Assembly: GCA_002633005.1 (NCBI GenBank)
Contig: NMRA01000242.1
Coordinates: 534,868 to 598,867 of the forward strand
Reading direction: 5' to 3'
Source: Phoronis australis
Taxonomy: Eukaryota; Phoronida; Phoronidae
DNA: 64,000 nt
Shown here piece by piece: positions 12,057 to 22,378 of the stretch; the stretch's first letter is position 1; every line of letters starts with the position of its first letter. A program made the position numbers and the translations under genes. Below the pieces are notes generated by a model that was given only the letters and a program-made list of their open reading frames with translations, had not been told where the DNA came from and ran no database searches.

Positions 12057-12653
12057 CGCTTTTTACATATTTCATAATCTTATTACGTCGCTGGGCGACT
12101 TTCCCAAAAGACGTACATGTACCTACACGCCAGTCTGATCTGGATGAAATCTGGTGATTGAAAACAGAAAGTGGCGTGAGAACACCGATGGTCTTGAATA
12201 GCGCATTGTGAGCGCGCTATCGTTGTCACGGAAATAGTTCCACGAGTGGCTATCAATGGCACAGATATAATAAACTCATGGAGAGAGTACATTAACGTGA
12301 ATGTACATAATTTCATATTTTCGTTATTTAAATTTCCGTATACTCGTTTACAATATACTCCACGTAACGTTGAAATTCTTTTTTTTAAAGGCGAAGGCAA
12401 CGTTTTTTCATGTCATTTTGAGCTAAAATAAGGTTGGTTGGTTATCCTAGACATATTTTCCACTTAATAACAGCTTTTCGTGATTTTGTTAATTACTCGT
12501 CCGCTATTCCGGAAGTGACGTTTTAGGAGGCAAGCATTTCGCGCCAATTTCTTTTCATATAGTCTGACTGTGAGAGCTGCCGAGTCAGTCATTGTTCTAC
12601 CTCGGTTGTGTTAAGTTACGTCGTCGTTTGCTTTCATTTACTAGTCATTCAAC

Positions 12654-13450
12654 ATGCCACAGTGTTGCTGCGTACCGGGATGTACTAATTATCGTCTCAC
12701 AAGCGCTTTGGGAGTACCTTAGCATCGTTTTCCGATGGATGACACACTTCGCCGTACTTGGCTCGTTCGTGTGAAGAACGAGCGTTACCCGACCACGCAA
12801 CGTACAAAGCAGTCGTGTGTGTGGCAAGCACTTTCTGCCGTCCGATTACGAAAGGGATTTGTACGCTGAACTGATGAAGGTCCCTGCGAAACAACGCCTG
12901 AAGAAGGTTGCCGTTTCGTTTGTGTTGATTCCCGGCAGTGCCCCGTCGCCACCCCCGAGAAGTGCGTTTTTGAGGAGAGAAGCCTCGCGAGCTGTGGCCA
13001 GTACAGTGAATGGAGCCAGTGGAGGCACTTCATCCACTGTCACCCGTGCCTCCGAACGTATGGCCCCAGAGCGTGCCAATCCTGGAACCAGTAGTGATTC
13101 GCCCTGTGCTGTTTTCTCCAGCCCAGAGCCTCTAAGCAGCTCTGCAGCGATATTGAGTAGTGGGAGTGCTTACTGACCCAGTTCGACAACCAGTGAAGAG
13201 GACAGTTCGTCGTCCAGTGAACAGATCGGTGAGCCAAACTTTGATAAGTTTATTGTGGACTTGTCTAAAGTGTTGGAGCTATTTAGAAGGTGCCAGGTGT
13301 GTGGCGAGGGAGTCACACGACATGGTGTAAGCAGTTTGGGTGCTCAGGTCACCATCCAGTGGGAGTGTGTCGCGGGACACTCTGGCAAGTGGGACAGTTG
13401 TTCCTCTGTCCGTGGTATGCCGGAGGTCCACTTAACCATATCCAGTAGTG
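12654..13450 (+). pseudogene. THAP transposase N-terminal part, inactivated
   Basis: The start chosen at 12654 gives MPQCCCVPGCTNYRLTS, the first zinc-ligand pair of a THAP domain. It continues LGVP, then a TAG at 12717-12719 where the second copy has a sense codon, then HRFPMDDTLRRTWLVRVKN. After a frame change it gives VCGKHFLPSDYER, which has the Cys-x2-His end of the domain. A low-complexity Ser/Pro/Ala linker follows. The second region from about 13220, PNFDKFIVDLSKVLELF, leads to CQVCGEG and WECVAGHSGKWDS, a Cys-rich block seen in Kolobok-type transposases. The DDE core that should follow is absent. Binding of the element's own inverted ends is the expected role. Confidence 0.8.
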
Positions 13451-13757
13451 GCTTGGCCTCGTCGAACTCTGAACAGCACAAGCATTCCATTGAGGTAGGC
13501 ATAACAACGCACACAGTGCATGTGCACCAAGATGTGTCACCACGTCTGTCCTCAGTAGCCGCCTCGTTTCTCTCAACAGCTGCCTGTGCCTGTGCGTACT
13601 CTGCCTCGTTATACTCGGGCTCAAACATGTACCCACCCACTGAATGTCCGTGAAAAAATTCCTCGTCACCACTGCTGTGAACAAGGTCTCCGTCACTCAC
13701 ACTACTGTCACTGTGATACGGGTCACCGACTCCAGCCATTTTCAGCTTACAACACAC
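13344..13757 (-). CDS. P2X7-C-terminal-like zinc domain protein (transposon-borne)
   Basis: An open 137-codon minus-strand frame. The likely start is the Met at codon 7 (13739). The N-terminus is acidic (SSVSDGDLVHSSGDEEFF). Then comes GYMFEPEYNEAEYAQAQ at residues 42-58, then residues 77-97 with Trp-Cys-x-Cys-x2-Cys-x2-Met and Cys-x-Cys-Cys-x-Glu (Cys 78, 80, 83, 92, 94, 95). This spacing matches the zinc-binding C-terminal 'ballast' domain of P2X7 receptors (P2RX7_C family), which also occurs in stand-alone invertebrate proteins. The last 30 residues are antisense to the transposase fragment and probably follow a deletion joint. It lies wholly inside the Kolobok-like element and converges on its transposase gene. 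Role unknown. Expression is not shown. Confidence 0.65.
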   Translation of the reverse strand: MCCKLKMAGVGDPYHSDSSVSDGDLVHSSGDEEFFHGHSVGGYMFEPEYNEAEYAQAQAAVERNEAATEDRRGDTSWCTCTVCVVMPTSMECLCCSEFDEAKPLLDMVKWTSGIPRTEEQLSHLPECPATHSHWMVT

Positions 13758-14122
13758 TAAACAATCCCTAAATCCAACGTAGTTGAGTTCTCTACTAACC
13801 TATCTTGCCGCAGAATACTCGCCGATGGAAAGTGGTGGCGACAATTGTTGAAAAACAGCACAAAACAAAAGTAGAATAGAACAGATTCGCACGGTAAAGT
13901 CAACGCAAAACCAAGTGGCGGGAAACGCTTGCCTCCTAAAACGTCACTTCCGGAGTAGAGGACGAGTAATTAATGAAATTACGAAAAGCTGTAATTAAGT
14001 GGAAAATATGTCTAGGATAACCAACCAACCTTATTTTAGCTCAAAAAGACATGAAAAAAGGTTGTCTTCGCCTTTAACAGTTTATTTTTCAAACTGTATT
14101 TACTGGTAAAATTACAGTTTTG

Positions 14123-14350
14123 TCAGTTCCTCGCATTCTGCAATTCACAGGGGTTTTTAATTTGATGAGAAAGAAAATTATCAAAGAAGACACCAATTTT
14201 TAAAACGTTAGAAAAATATGAAGGTATACACTCTAAAATGAATTTAGATCCCGAGGATTTATCACCTTGGGTTAAAAATTTCCTTACCCAGGTACATGTT
14301 AAACTTTCTATGAAACAATATATATTGACCATCTCCAATCCACCTACATC
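14123..14350 (-). pseudogene. L1/Tx1-like LINE ORF2 C-terminal fragment
   Basis: The minus-strand frame reads EMVNIYCFIESLTCTWVRKF and later SNVLKIGVFFDNF and IKNP. The order 'M.N...F..SLK.TW..R', a hydrophobic gap and 'KNPF' is the conserved region behind the reverse transcriptase in L1/Tx1-clade ORF2 proteins. It ends against the right TTAA of the Kolobok-like element, so that element probably landed in or beside this LINE. It starts abruptly at about 14350, as a 5'-truncated LINE would. Confidence 0.65.
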
Positions 14351-15467
14351 ATAGATTGAATAATGAATTTAGGATTCACGCGATCGACCTCGCTAAAAAG
14401 CAAGACTTCGCGAGATTACGTGAGATATTGCCGTGTATTTTAAATGAGAACGCGTAACCTTGACTAGATTTTAGCTAGCTACTAGCGTAGGTCCTAGCGT
14501 CTACTGAACGCACGCCAGGATTTTGACTGACGGCTTAAGTGACCAATCAGAACGCAGCATTCTTGACAGACCTTGGTCTGCGTTTCCAAGCCGCCATTTT
14601 ATCCGACAAACAATACGTAGTCGAGTAAAACTGGCTTTAGTCTATAAATCAAGAAATTGTGCGCTAAGAATGGTGAAACGGTGTTGATATGGCGTGTGTC
14701 ATTCCGACAGCCGTTATGCTGCTCCAGAATAATATACCGTCATTTTTGGCATCTCCCAAGCCGAAAAGTGATGTCGAAAGACATATAAAAACTATGGATC
14801 AAACCATAGACATCACATAGACCGGGCACACGCGCTACTGCAGCTGACAACTTGACGCCATATTGGAGAGTGCTACTAGTCACGTGACACGGCTAATTGC
14901 CGTGTAAACAAACGGGGCAAATCGTCCTTTTCAAAGTGCAATATCTAACACATAAAGAGGCCGAAGAGTGTGATTTTTCCAGAAACGTAAAAAACATGTG
15001 ATGCAACACATACATGCGTCTTTTAAGAGTCAATCAGTCGATAGAAAAAATATCAAACCAAAGATCGCAACCAGTGGCGGATTCTGGAGTGGCCTGAGCG
15101 GCTGCACTTACGTTTGTCAATACAGCGCCACTGTTTTATTTTTTTCGTTTATCTCAACCATATTTTTCCTACTAGGTGTAAACATTATCCCCAAAAGAAA
15201 TACATCTTACTTTCCTTATTTTATGTTTTGACAAATAACATGCACTTCGAAGATCACTTAGAATCTAACCAAACGCAGACAGTTTTTTTCAAAGGATTCA
15301 AGTCTGAAAATTTGGCAAACTGGTCCACTAATGAAAGTGACTTGAGTGAATTTTCAGAGCCATCAAGGAGCAAAGCCTATTGTAACAATATATATTACTT
15401 ATTTTTAACAACTATTCTTTGAAACATAATTTTTATGAACACTATACCTTAAGTCTCTGCACATAAG
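14351..15467. other. No gene recognised
   Basis: Contains a tiny CAGTGGCG...CGCCACTG pair at about 15072-15133 (hAT-type ends about 60 bases apart). Otherwise featureless. Confidence 0.4.
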
Positions 15468-15578
15468 TTTCCCTCGACCCACAACCCCCTTGAACCACGA
15501 CTTCCTTGGCGCACGACCTCATCTACCCACGACCCACCACCCCCTGGACCCACGGCCCACGACCCCCTCGACCTCGTC
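15468..15578 (+). repeat. Minisatellite-like CGACCCACGACCC array, locus 2
   Basis: Degenerate copies of CCCTCGACCCACGACC, as at 11972-12056. Confidence 0.6.
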
Positions 15579-15879
15579 TACACCAGCTCAGCTCGATCTG
15601 AACATAGAGCAAGCGGTGACTGGCCAGACCAACGAGTTTGGCCGTCAGCTTAGATGACTTTCTCCTGTTTTTAGCAATTTTAAAAGCCAAAATCAGAAAA
15701 AATAAGGCAAACAAATCAAATAAAAAACCTACCAACGTTACAAATGTCGTTCCTCAGTTCCAGGGTGTAATCGCCTCGCCTGTTCTTCAGAGAATGGTAG
15801 ATTCAAGCCTTTTTCAAAAAGTGCAAAAGTGCAAAGAACCGACAAATATGAAATTTCATCGGTAAATACAGTTTGAATG

Positions 15880-16335
15880 ATTGGGTAGATTCCAGAAAGT
15901 TATGGCATGTGCTTGAGTTGATGAAAAGTTCTAGAACATTGCATTATAGTCTATAAATACTCAGGCACAGGTTTGTATTAGTCAGTTCAAGAAAGTTAAT
16001 CTGGAGCATTACAGTTGAGTTGCAGTGAAGAGAATCAGCAGTTACAGCGATAGTCAATAGAGAGCCAGCTATAGAGACAGCAGATTATTGAATCAATGAG
16101 TGTAACAGTTGCTGAAAGTGTCTCAGAAGTTCATCACAAGTCAAGGCTTCGCAGCACTGGCTGGAGCACAGACCAGACATTGCGTCGGACGTTTTGTTTG
16201 AATAGGCTTGTGAACATACGGTCGAGATTAATAAACGATTAACTCGAACCAGTCCCTTCAGTCAATCGTCGCACCGAAAGCTATTAGCACCGGTCTGTAA
16301 CAACCTGCGCCCACCCACACACGAGGAAAAACGTG
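15880..16335 (+). repeat. Solo LTR-like sequence of a Gypsy family
   Basis: About 450 bases diverged from 19560-20085. Shared blocks include CAATAGAGAGCCAG, GAGTGTAAC, TCGGACGTT, CAATCGTCGCACCGAA and GCTATTAGCACCG. It holds a TATA box candidate (TATAAATA near 15953) and AATAAA near 16230, as expected for a promoter and polyadenylation region. No gag follows. Confidence 0.6.
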
Positions 16336-16339
16336 ACAC

Positions 16340-17159
16340 TTCCTGACATTGTACGCAGGCATTCCGTAGTTTATAACTACACCGGTTCGATTTTTATATA
16401 GCCACCACTTCGAGTGGATATCGTCTGCTTTCAATAAACCAACCTGTTCAAAAGCTGCAGTGCTCTTAATTTACATAGCATGCCATACCAGGATATGAGA
16501 ACTTCAACAAAGTTGATTCATATCACTGAAAACGAACTTCACAAAAAGGTGATTAGCATTTAGAACTGATCTTTGCAAAGTGAGGACAACTGAATATCCT
16601 ATTTATCCACTAAAAGACATTGTCAATATGTGTTATTGCTGCATTTTGTGCTCTTGTTGTTTTTGCCTCAAATCTGACTACATGAACTTTCAAATAAACT
16701 AAAAACAATTATAATGAATATTCATTTTGGAGGTATACAGTCATGGCTGGATTTATGTTCTTCGAGGCCCTGCAGCTCTAATTAATCCAGGGCCTTAGTA
16801 ATGCGCTAACCCGTGCCGTAGCTATAATTTTCGCATTGCCCTTCACCTGCCCAGGTCGCCACCACTTTCGAGAGGCACCAGCATCGACGAAGCAGGGAAC
16901 CATATTTCGTGCGATACTCCAAGTTTCGCTTATTTAGGTCACAGGATTCCCGCTGTTGCAAAAAGAATTTGAATCGCACCTGTCAGGAAAATATGAGGAC
17001 CTGATTTTGCGCTGAGTCCCAATCCGTAGCATGTTTAGCTAATCCGGCACTGTGTGCAGTACTGAACCCGAATAAATAACAATACACGAACAGCCCAGTC
17101 AGTATACCCACATTCTCAAATAGCCCACACTCAGCCTATGCAAATTTGCCATTTGAAGG
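16340..17159. other. No gene recognised
   Basis: A TATATAG and AATAAA pair at about 16396-16437 resembles another LTR piece but has no partner here. Confidence 0.35.
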
Positions 17160-18010
17160 AGAAGAATGTCTAGGGAGGTACAACGTTGGGTCAATGACAA
17201 AGGCAGATCGCATTCACAATAATGCCGACAAAATATTCTCTACAGCTTGAGCCAGAGACTAATCACCTGGTCTGCATGCTTCAACTCACCAAATACCAAC
17301 AAAAGCCACACGAGACGACTGACACCCTCATAAACAGGTGTCGACTGTTAGGCAAGAAATGTGACTTCAAAGATACCGAATTAAGGGAACGCTTCGCCAA
17401 ATTGCTGATAGCTAGCACGCTCATCTCCGCATTACAAAAAAAATTCTTAACAAGCCAAAGGGGTTCACAATCTCAGAGGCTGTAAAAATAGCAAGTACTC
17501 ATGAAGTATCGGCAGTGTACATCAATGAAATTCACCATCTCCACAAGAAGCCACCGTAAACCATGGCCGGTCCAACCGACGTTAGGAAAGTCACAAACCC
17601 TCCAGACAAACCATCTGCAGAAAATGCGACTATGACCACCGCCATGGCAAAGACCACTGTCATGCAAAGAATTATGTCTTGTTACAAAGTTGGCCACTGG
17701 GCTACAGTTTGCCTCTCGGCAAAAAGCAAGACCAATTGACGCGAAGGGAAATGGTGGCCTTACTTACGTTGCCTGTCGAGACCCAGACGACATAGTCCCG
17801 GCCAAGGAGTCGACAGTGTCGCTCATCATGAAAATCACACCACAACTTACGTGAACGCGGCGATGGAAAGCATCACTTTCAGAATCATCCAAGATTTGGT
17901 CAGAGAACCGTTAGGTCACACGAGTTCTCGAGACGAAGCATCTGTCGACCTAAATGTTAAATTGAAAGACCACCCAGGAACTCACCACTATAACTTGAAT
18001 GTTCAAAGGC
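17160..18010 (+). pseudogene. Gypsy retrotransposon gag-to-protease remnant
   Basis: An 87-codon frame at 17222 reads HETTDTLINRCRLLGKKCDF, then FKDTELRERFAKLLIAST and LQKKFL, a standard Ty3/Gypsy Gag stretch. Further on, in shifted frames, ICRKCDYDHRHGKDHCHAKN and CYKVGHWATVC form the double zinc-knuckle region. SSRDEASVDLNVKLKDHPGT (from about 17925) corresponds to the segment just before the protease active site. Stops and frame changes separate the pieces, and the sequence leaves the family just before the Asp-Thr-Gly motif. Confidence 0.8.
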
Positions 18011-18460
18011 ACTACGTCGCCATTTTGGCGGTGTCGTTGTGGGCGTTGGGTGGCCTTTTCGGCTTGCCAGTGATGTAATCGTTTGCCATTGTCGTTTTAG
18101 AGGTTTTCATCGACAGTGTTCGGCAATGACATTCTTATCGGCTCGACGATGTTGTCCTAGCGAAGTTGTCATCGGCAGTGGTATTGTAGTCGTTGTTATA
18201 TTTGGTGTAGACGGTGTCGTTGTCAATGCCAAAGTGTTGTCGCTGTTGCTAAAGTTTCGGCGTCTGTGCGATTGAGTTGTTGACGGCATTGTCGATGCTG
18301 TTGTTAGTAACTACGTTTTCTGCTATGACAATGTCGTTGTTATTACCATGGTTGTCGTCGTCTGGGTTGTTCTTGATGTAGTCGACACCATTTCCATTTT
18401 TTGTTTGTTTCGTCAAGTGGTGCTTCTCTTGGGCTTTCACCTCTGATTTCATTCTTCACT
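18011..18460. repeat. Degenerate GTT/GTC-rich low-complexity tract
   Basis: Many GTTGTC, GTCGTT and TGTCG triplet-like runs. The minus-strand frames here are Thr/Asn-rich artefacts of the composition. Confidence 0.6.
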
Positions 18461-18801
18461 TGAAGCAACTCCCACCCTGTCTCATGTCTGCCAAATTTGG
18501 CGGCCACGTTCATAGTACTTCGACCAAAGACTACAAAATTCAGACGAAGCGTTCGAAGACTTCATTGAGACAAATCTTGAGACTTGTCAAGTAAATTTCA
18601 TAAGTGAGGATTGTTACTAAGGAGCTTTTGATGCTGGGTCTAGGTTATTGATATCGTATTAGGTTTCGTGTTGTGTCGCAGATATTTTATTCCTGAGGCA
18701 TTGTCCGTTCTGTGTCCTCAATACGTCACTTTATTGCATTTTAGGTACGAGTGTACGAACTTCTAAGTGAAACCAATCATGTTTCTTAAATCATTTTGTA
18801 G

Positions 18802-18982
18802 TCTGACGATAGCGTATTGCGATATTCTTGGCATCGAGATGGAAAGGAAACGAAACATGGTTGGAAATCCGTAAGAAACTTCCAAAGTTCATTGAGTATA
18901 TATGACGTTTCATGGGAGGATCATGGCTCATACTTCTTCCACATAGGGAGAGATGTTATCGAACTCACTGTCAAAATCGTGC
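18802..18982 (+). CDS. Possible half Ig-domain exon
   Basis: After an AG acceptor preceded by a T-rich tract, 60 codons are open and end in C|GTAAGT in phase 1. The translation has YSWHRDGKE (C-strand Trp), SLSIYDVSWEDHGSYFFHI and ELTVKIV, which is the second half of an Ig V/I-type fold with the Asp-x-Gly-x-Tyr turn. Phe replaces the expected Cys after Tyr, so the canonical disulphide is lost. The exon starts in phase 0 with an in-frame stop upstream, so the first half of the domain must come from another exon that I cannot find. It may belong to the Ig gene downstream or to another gene. Confidence 0.45.
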
Positions 18983-19559
18983 GTAAGTACATTCGTTTAA
19001 CCAGAAGGGCAAGAAAAATTGCACGCGAGTTACCCATACCCTATAGTATAACAGCTTGTGACATCGAGTCAGGCCGCGTAAGTGTGTATTGTTTACATAT
19101 GGTTATCCACTTGACAACATTTTAACCCACTGACGTGCTCATCAAACCAGGCTTACATAGCTATTTCTTTTTCATGTTATCATTTTTCATGACGTCATCT
19201 AGAGACATTCTTGAGGTACGGTCTCAATATTACTCAGCAATTTCTTGGCAAAATTAGCAACAATGCGCGTAAGTTACATTAGTTATTCATTCAAATTCGT
19301 TGATTTTGTAAGTAATTTTACGCTTCGCGGTTTCGATATGGTGCTGACGGCGCGCTTAAACAATTTCTATTGTCCATTTCGTAATTGGTTGCTTGATATC
19401 AATCTCCCCCAGCGCGTGCTTTATGTGTTGTTTATGTCAGAAGTACACTGAGATTGCTCTAAGTTTAACAAGATAGTCTTATTTTGCCATTTGATTGACA
19501 TGGACAACGAAGTCAGGACAGGGATGATGCAATCTGTTTACAATAGAAGATTAGGGAAC
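18983..19559. other. No gene recognised
   Basis: AT-rich sequence, perhaps intron. Confidence 0.35.
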
Positions 19560-20085
19560 ATTCTAGAAGATTGTAGTATGTCAGTGATTTATGTGGTCTG
19601 GAGCATTCTAGAGCACAGTGTGTGTTTGTAGAATGATTGAGTGGATTTCAGAAAGATTTAGAATGTGTTTGAATTGGTGAAAAATTACGGAACATTGTAA
19701 GAGATTATATGTACCCAGATCAGTTCTGTTGGATCTGAAAGGTGGTTAAAGTCAGTTGAAGTGATAGTTCAGTTGCATTGAAGCCAATCATCAGTCACAC
19801 CGTTTGTCATTAGAGAGCCAGGTACAGAGAAAGCAGGTTATTGAATACACGAGTGTAACTAATGATGTAAATGTCTTGGAAGGTTATCACAAGCCAAGGG
19901 TTCGCAGCTCTGGCTGGGGCTTAGAACAGACATTATGTCGGACGTTCTGTTTGGGTAAAGTTGCGAACGTAATGTCGGGCTTAGGAAAATGACCAGTCTT
20001 CAGTCTATCGTCGCACCGAAGGCTATTAGCACCGATCGGTAACAACCTGTGCCTACCCATTCCCGGGGAAAATGTGCGTGCACGC
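19560..20085 (+). repeat. Gypsy LTR, directly upstream of gag
   Basis: Related to 15880-16335 (shared AGAGAGCCAG, TCGGACGTTC, ATCGTCGCACCGAAGGC). It is followed by a short leader and a gag start at 20140, the expected order for a 5' LTR. The exact ends and the primer-binding site were not resolved. Confidence 0.6.
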
Positions 20086-20139
20086 CAGGTGCTTAGTGGC
20101 GGTAACAAGGTGTGATAAAGTGGAGTGCTAGCATTAACT

Positions 20140-20855
20140 ATGGAGACAAGATCACAGCTAATTGCCTTCGGACAAGAAAAGGACCTGCAGGTGGACAATC
20201 TTAGACTGTTTGTGGAAAAACTACATGTACAACCTGAAGCAGCTCGTGGCGTTGAAGACCGCAAAGCCGAAGGGAGAAGGTAAACACGCGAGACCTAGGA
20301 GAGAAAGCAATCCTGCAAGGCTGAGACTGAGGAGAGAAGGCAAGCCCACTAGCCCGAAGAGAGGAAGTAAGCCCACGAGACAGAAGTCCGGATGACAGAG
20401 GCAGAGGCAAGAAAAGCGGAATTGCAGATGGAGCGCGAAAGAATAGAACTACCACGCGACCATTCGGTAGAGTCAAATCAAACTCCCTAAATTTGTGGAA
20501 AAACAGGATGACAAGGATAACTTACTGGAACGATTCGAAAGATACTCCGAGAGTCAGGGTTGAACTCCGAGTGAATGGGCAATTAATCTTAGTCTCCAGT
20601 TATTAACAGGCAAGGGCCTACAACTCTACGCCAGCTTGCCCATGGCCGATGTACTGAACTACGCTACACTCGGAAGAGCTTTGATCAAGCGGTGTGAACT
20701 GGCTGAAGAGGGTTTTTGCAAGCAGTTGCGGCAATCAAGGGCTGAGAGAGGCGAGATGGCTCACCACTTTATGTCGTTCATACAACGCTATTTGACATGT
20801 CCGGCTGCAGCAAAGATTTTGCTAAGTTGAAACACTTGTTGGCGCGTGAGCAGTC
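20140..20855 (+). pseudogene. Gypsy gag remnant
   Basis: The start at 20140 gives METRSQLIAFGQEKDLQVDN, then a Lys/Glu/Arg-rich coiled-coil-like stretch broken by stops. From about 20565 it gives EWAINLSLQLLTGKGLQLYA, then LGRALIKRCELAEEGF, QLRQSRAERGEMAHHFM and FIQRYL. This is the Gag capsid-like block 'W...L..LLTGKAL..Y..L' to 'FR..KFR..RP..GE....F...L..Y' common in Gypsy elements of marine animals. The frame breaks at about 20830, and a LINE tail begins near 20856. No pol is present. Confidence 0.8.
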
Positions 20856-21265
20856 TGGCTTGTCCCTACGACACCCGAGTCTGTTTCAGAGATGGTAGCC
20901 TTAAAAGTGATAAAGAATTGAGAAACTGTGTGATTTGTCAAACGTTTGGAATTTCTGTAACTGAGGATGAGTTACATTTTACTACAAATTGTATGATGAT
21001 TTACGAGATAAGTTTATTTCTGGATTTAAAAATTGCTCATACTCTACATTCATTAGGTTAATGGAAGGCGTCTCACAAATGGTCAATCGGTCTAGATACT
21101 TGCAGTATGCCTGCCAAACCAAATATTTATATTATCAGCATAAATGATGAAGTGTACATGTATATTTCAGTTATACAAGCGTCTCTGTACTTTTATGTAT
21201 TTTGATATTATTGTTCTGTGGGCCGGAGGCCTTCAAGTTTTATGACAAAGCAACATACCGGAATT
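20856..21265 (+). pseudogene. LINE 3' end (C-terminal zinc-knuckle region)
   Basis: A frame to 21061 contains RNCVICQTFGISVTEDELHF, then TNC and a hydrophobic tail. This resembles the Cys-x2-Cys ... ED-E-HF ... Cys motif at the end of many LINE ORF2 proteins. It is followed by a short 3' region with GGGCCGGAGGCCTTCAAG. It probably inserted in the gag remnant as a 5'-truncated copy. Confidence 0.5.
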
Positions 21266-22227
21266 CAACAAACGAAAGCGCTGTGAGGACCGTCAAGTTT
21301 GAACTTATAAGTGAACAAGACGACATCTCCCGTGAAGTCAACAACTCCAAAGACACCGCTAGTAACTGACAATGGAGCTGAAGCAGGCGCAACAATATCA
21401 GAGAGCTTTAGATTTTATGAAACTATAACAATACTTTTATTTTAATTGTAACACCTCTTGATCATTTTCATGACATTCAATTAAGGCGGTGAACGTTTTG
21501 TAAGCATAAGATGGGAAACAAACGTATATTGAAAACTCATTCTTTCGTTTGTTGATTAGCTGAGATTTGCCACTTGTAATTAATCAGAGATTCGACTTTT
21601 GACAATGATTACGAAATTCTTCAGCCAGGAACTCTGTTTCTGACTTTTAAAACAGCTGCACCATATTGAAATCCACTATCCCGCCAGACAGTGATCATGT
21701 CTTTGGTAGACAGGCGTTCAGTGACACCTACAGATTACATGTGATACGGACGCGAGATTTCAACATTCTGATATAAACATTACCTTTTAACACATTTCCT
21801 ACTGTGTAGCATTCATTGAATTTCTGTCCATCAAATCTGAGGAGAATGTAAATATACGTTTGAGTGTAAACGCCGTGCTTTAGTTACCCCGATGCAGATC
21901 ATCGAGATCTTCCCGATGTAGACAGATATACCTGTCACTAGGCTAAGGCTAGGCCTTCAGCTTATACTGGTGCTTCTTGAACTCCTATTTTACAAAAACG
22001 ATTTTTGAGAGTTCTTTCCTGTATTGTTTCGTTTCGTTTTTGGTTTTATTGCCTATTACGAACAAAACTGCGTTCTCTCAGTAGTATCCGTCCGTTTACG
22101 TCATTTTAACTAGCACTGTCATTGTCGCTTTCATTGGCATACATGTAGGTGTTTTCGACCTTGCTAGCCGTAGAGTCGTTTGCTACGGCGTTGCCTTCAC
22201 CTGTTGTGTCATTAGCTTCAGTTATCG
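21266..22227. other. No gene recognised
   Basis: Nothing identifiable. Confidence 0.35.
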
Positions 22228-22342
22228 TGAGCTTGAGTGTCCTGGTTGGTTAAATGTTATGAGAATGAACTCGAGTGTCTTGGTAGTAAAGCCGTTATGA
22301 GAATGAGCTCGAGTGGTCTGGTAGGTTAATTTTGAAGAGAAC
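22228..22342 (+). repeat. Minisatellite, left part (about 40-base unit)
   Basis: Three diverged units of GAGCTTGAGTGTCCTGGTTG followed by GTTAAATxTTATGAGAAT. The array resumes at 24113 after the TTAA-type element, showing that the element inserted into it. Confidence 0.65.
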
Positions 22343-22378
22343 AAGTTGCCCTGGAAACCTAAATATGAGAATGGTCTT

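Larger units (their letters stand above)
12389..14073 (+). mobile_element. Kolobok-like THAP transposon, copy 1
   Basis: A 1685-base element flanked by TTAA on both sides (12385-12388, 14074-14077), with imperfect terminal inverted repeats of about 170 bases. The left begins AGGCGAAGGCAAC and the right, read inward, AGGCGAAGACAAC. The inverted similarity continues through GACGTTTTAGGAGGCAAGC. TTAA duplication plus a THAP-domain transposase is the published signature of the Kolobok superfamily. It carries a + strand THAP transposase N-terminus and a convergent minus-strand gene. The catalytic transposase core is missing, so the copy cannot move itself. It sits immediately beside an L1-like fragment at 14123-14350. 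Confidence 0.85.

Noticed and set aside
12083-12384. Continuation of the L1-like fragment on the left side of the Kolobok insertion
   Set aside because: A minus-strand frame joins in position, but I could not see conserved ORF2 motifs in it, so the split-LINE reading is left open.
13440-13653. C-terminal half of the + strand 132-codon frame at 13255
   Set aside because: Beyond about 13450 this frame is the antisense of the minus-strand P2X7-C-like gene and has no transposase-like residues.
18107-18452. Thr/Asn-rich minus-strand frames
   Set aside because: Products of the GTT/GTC-rich low-complexity tract.
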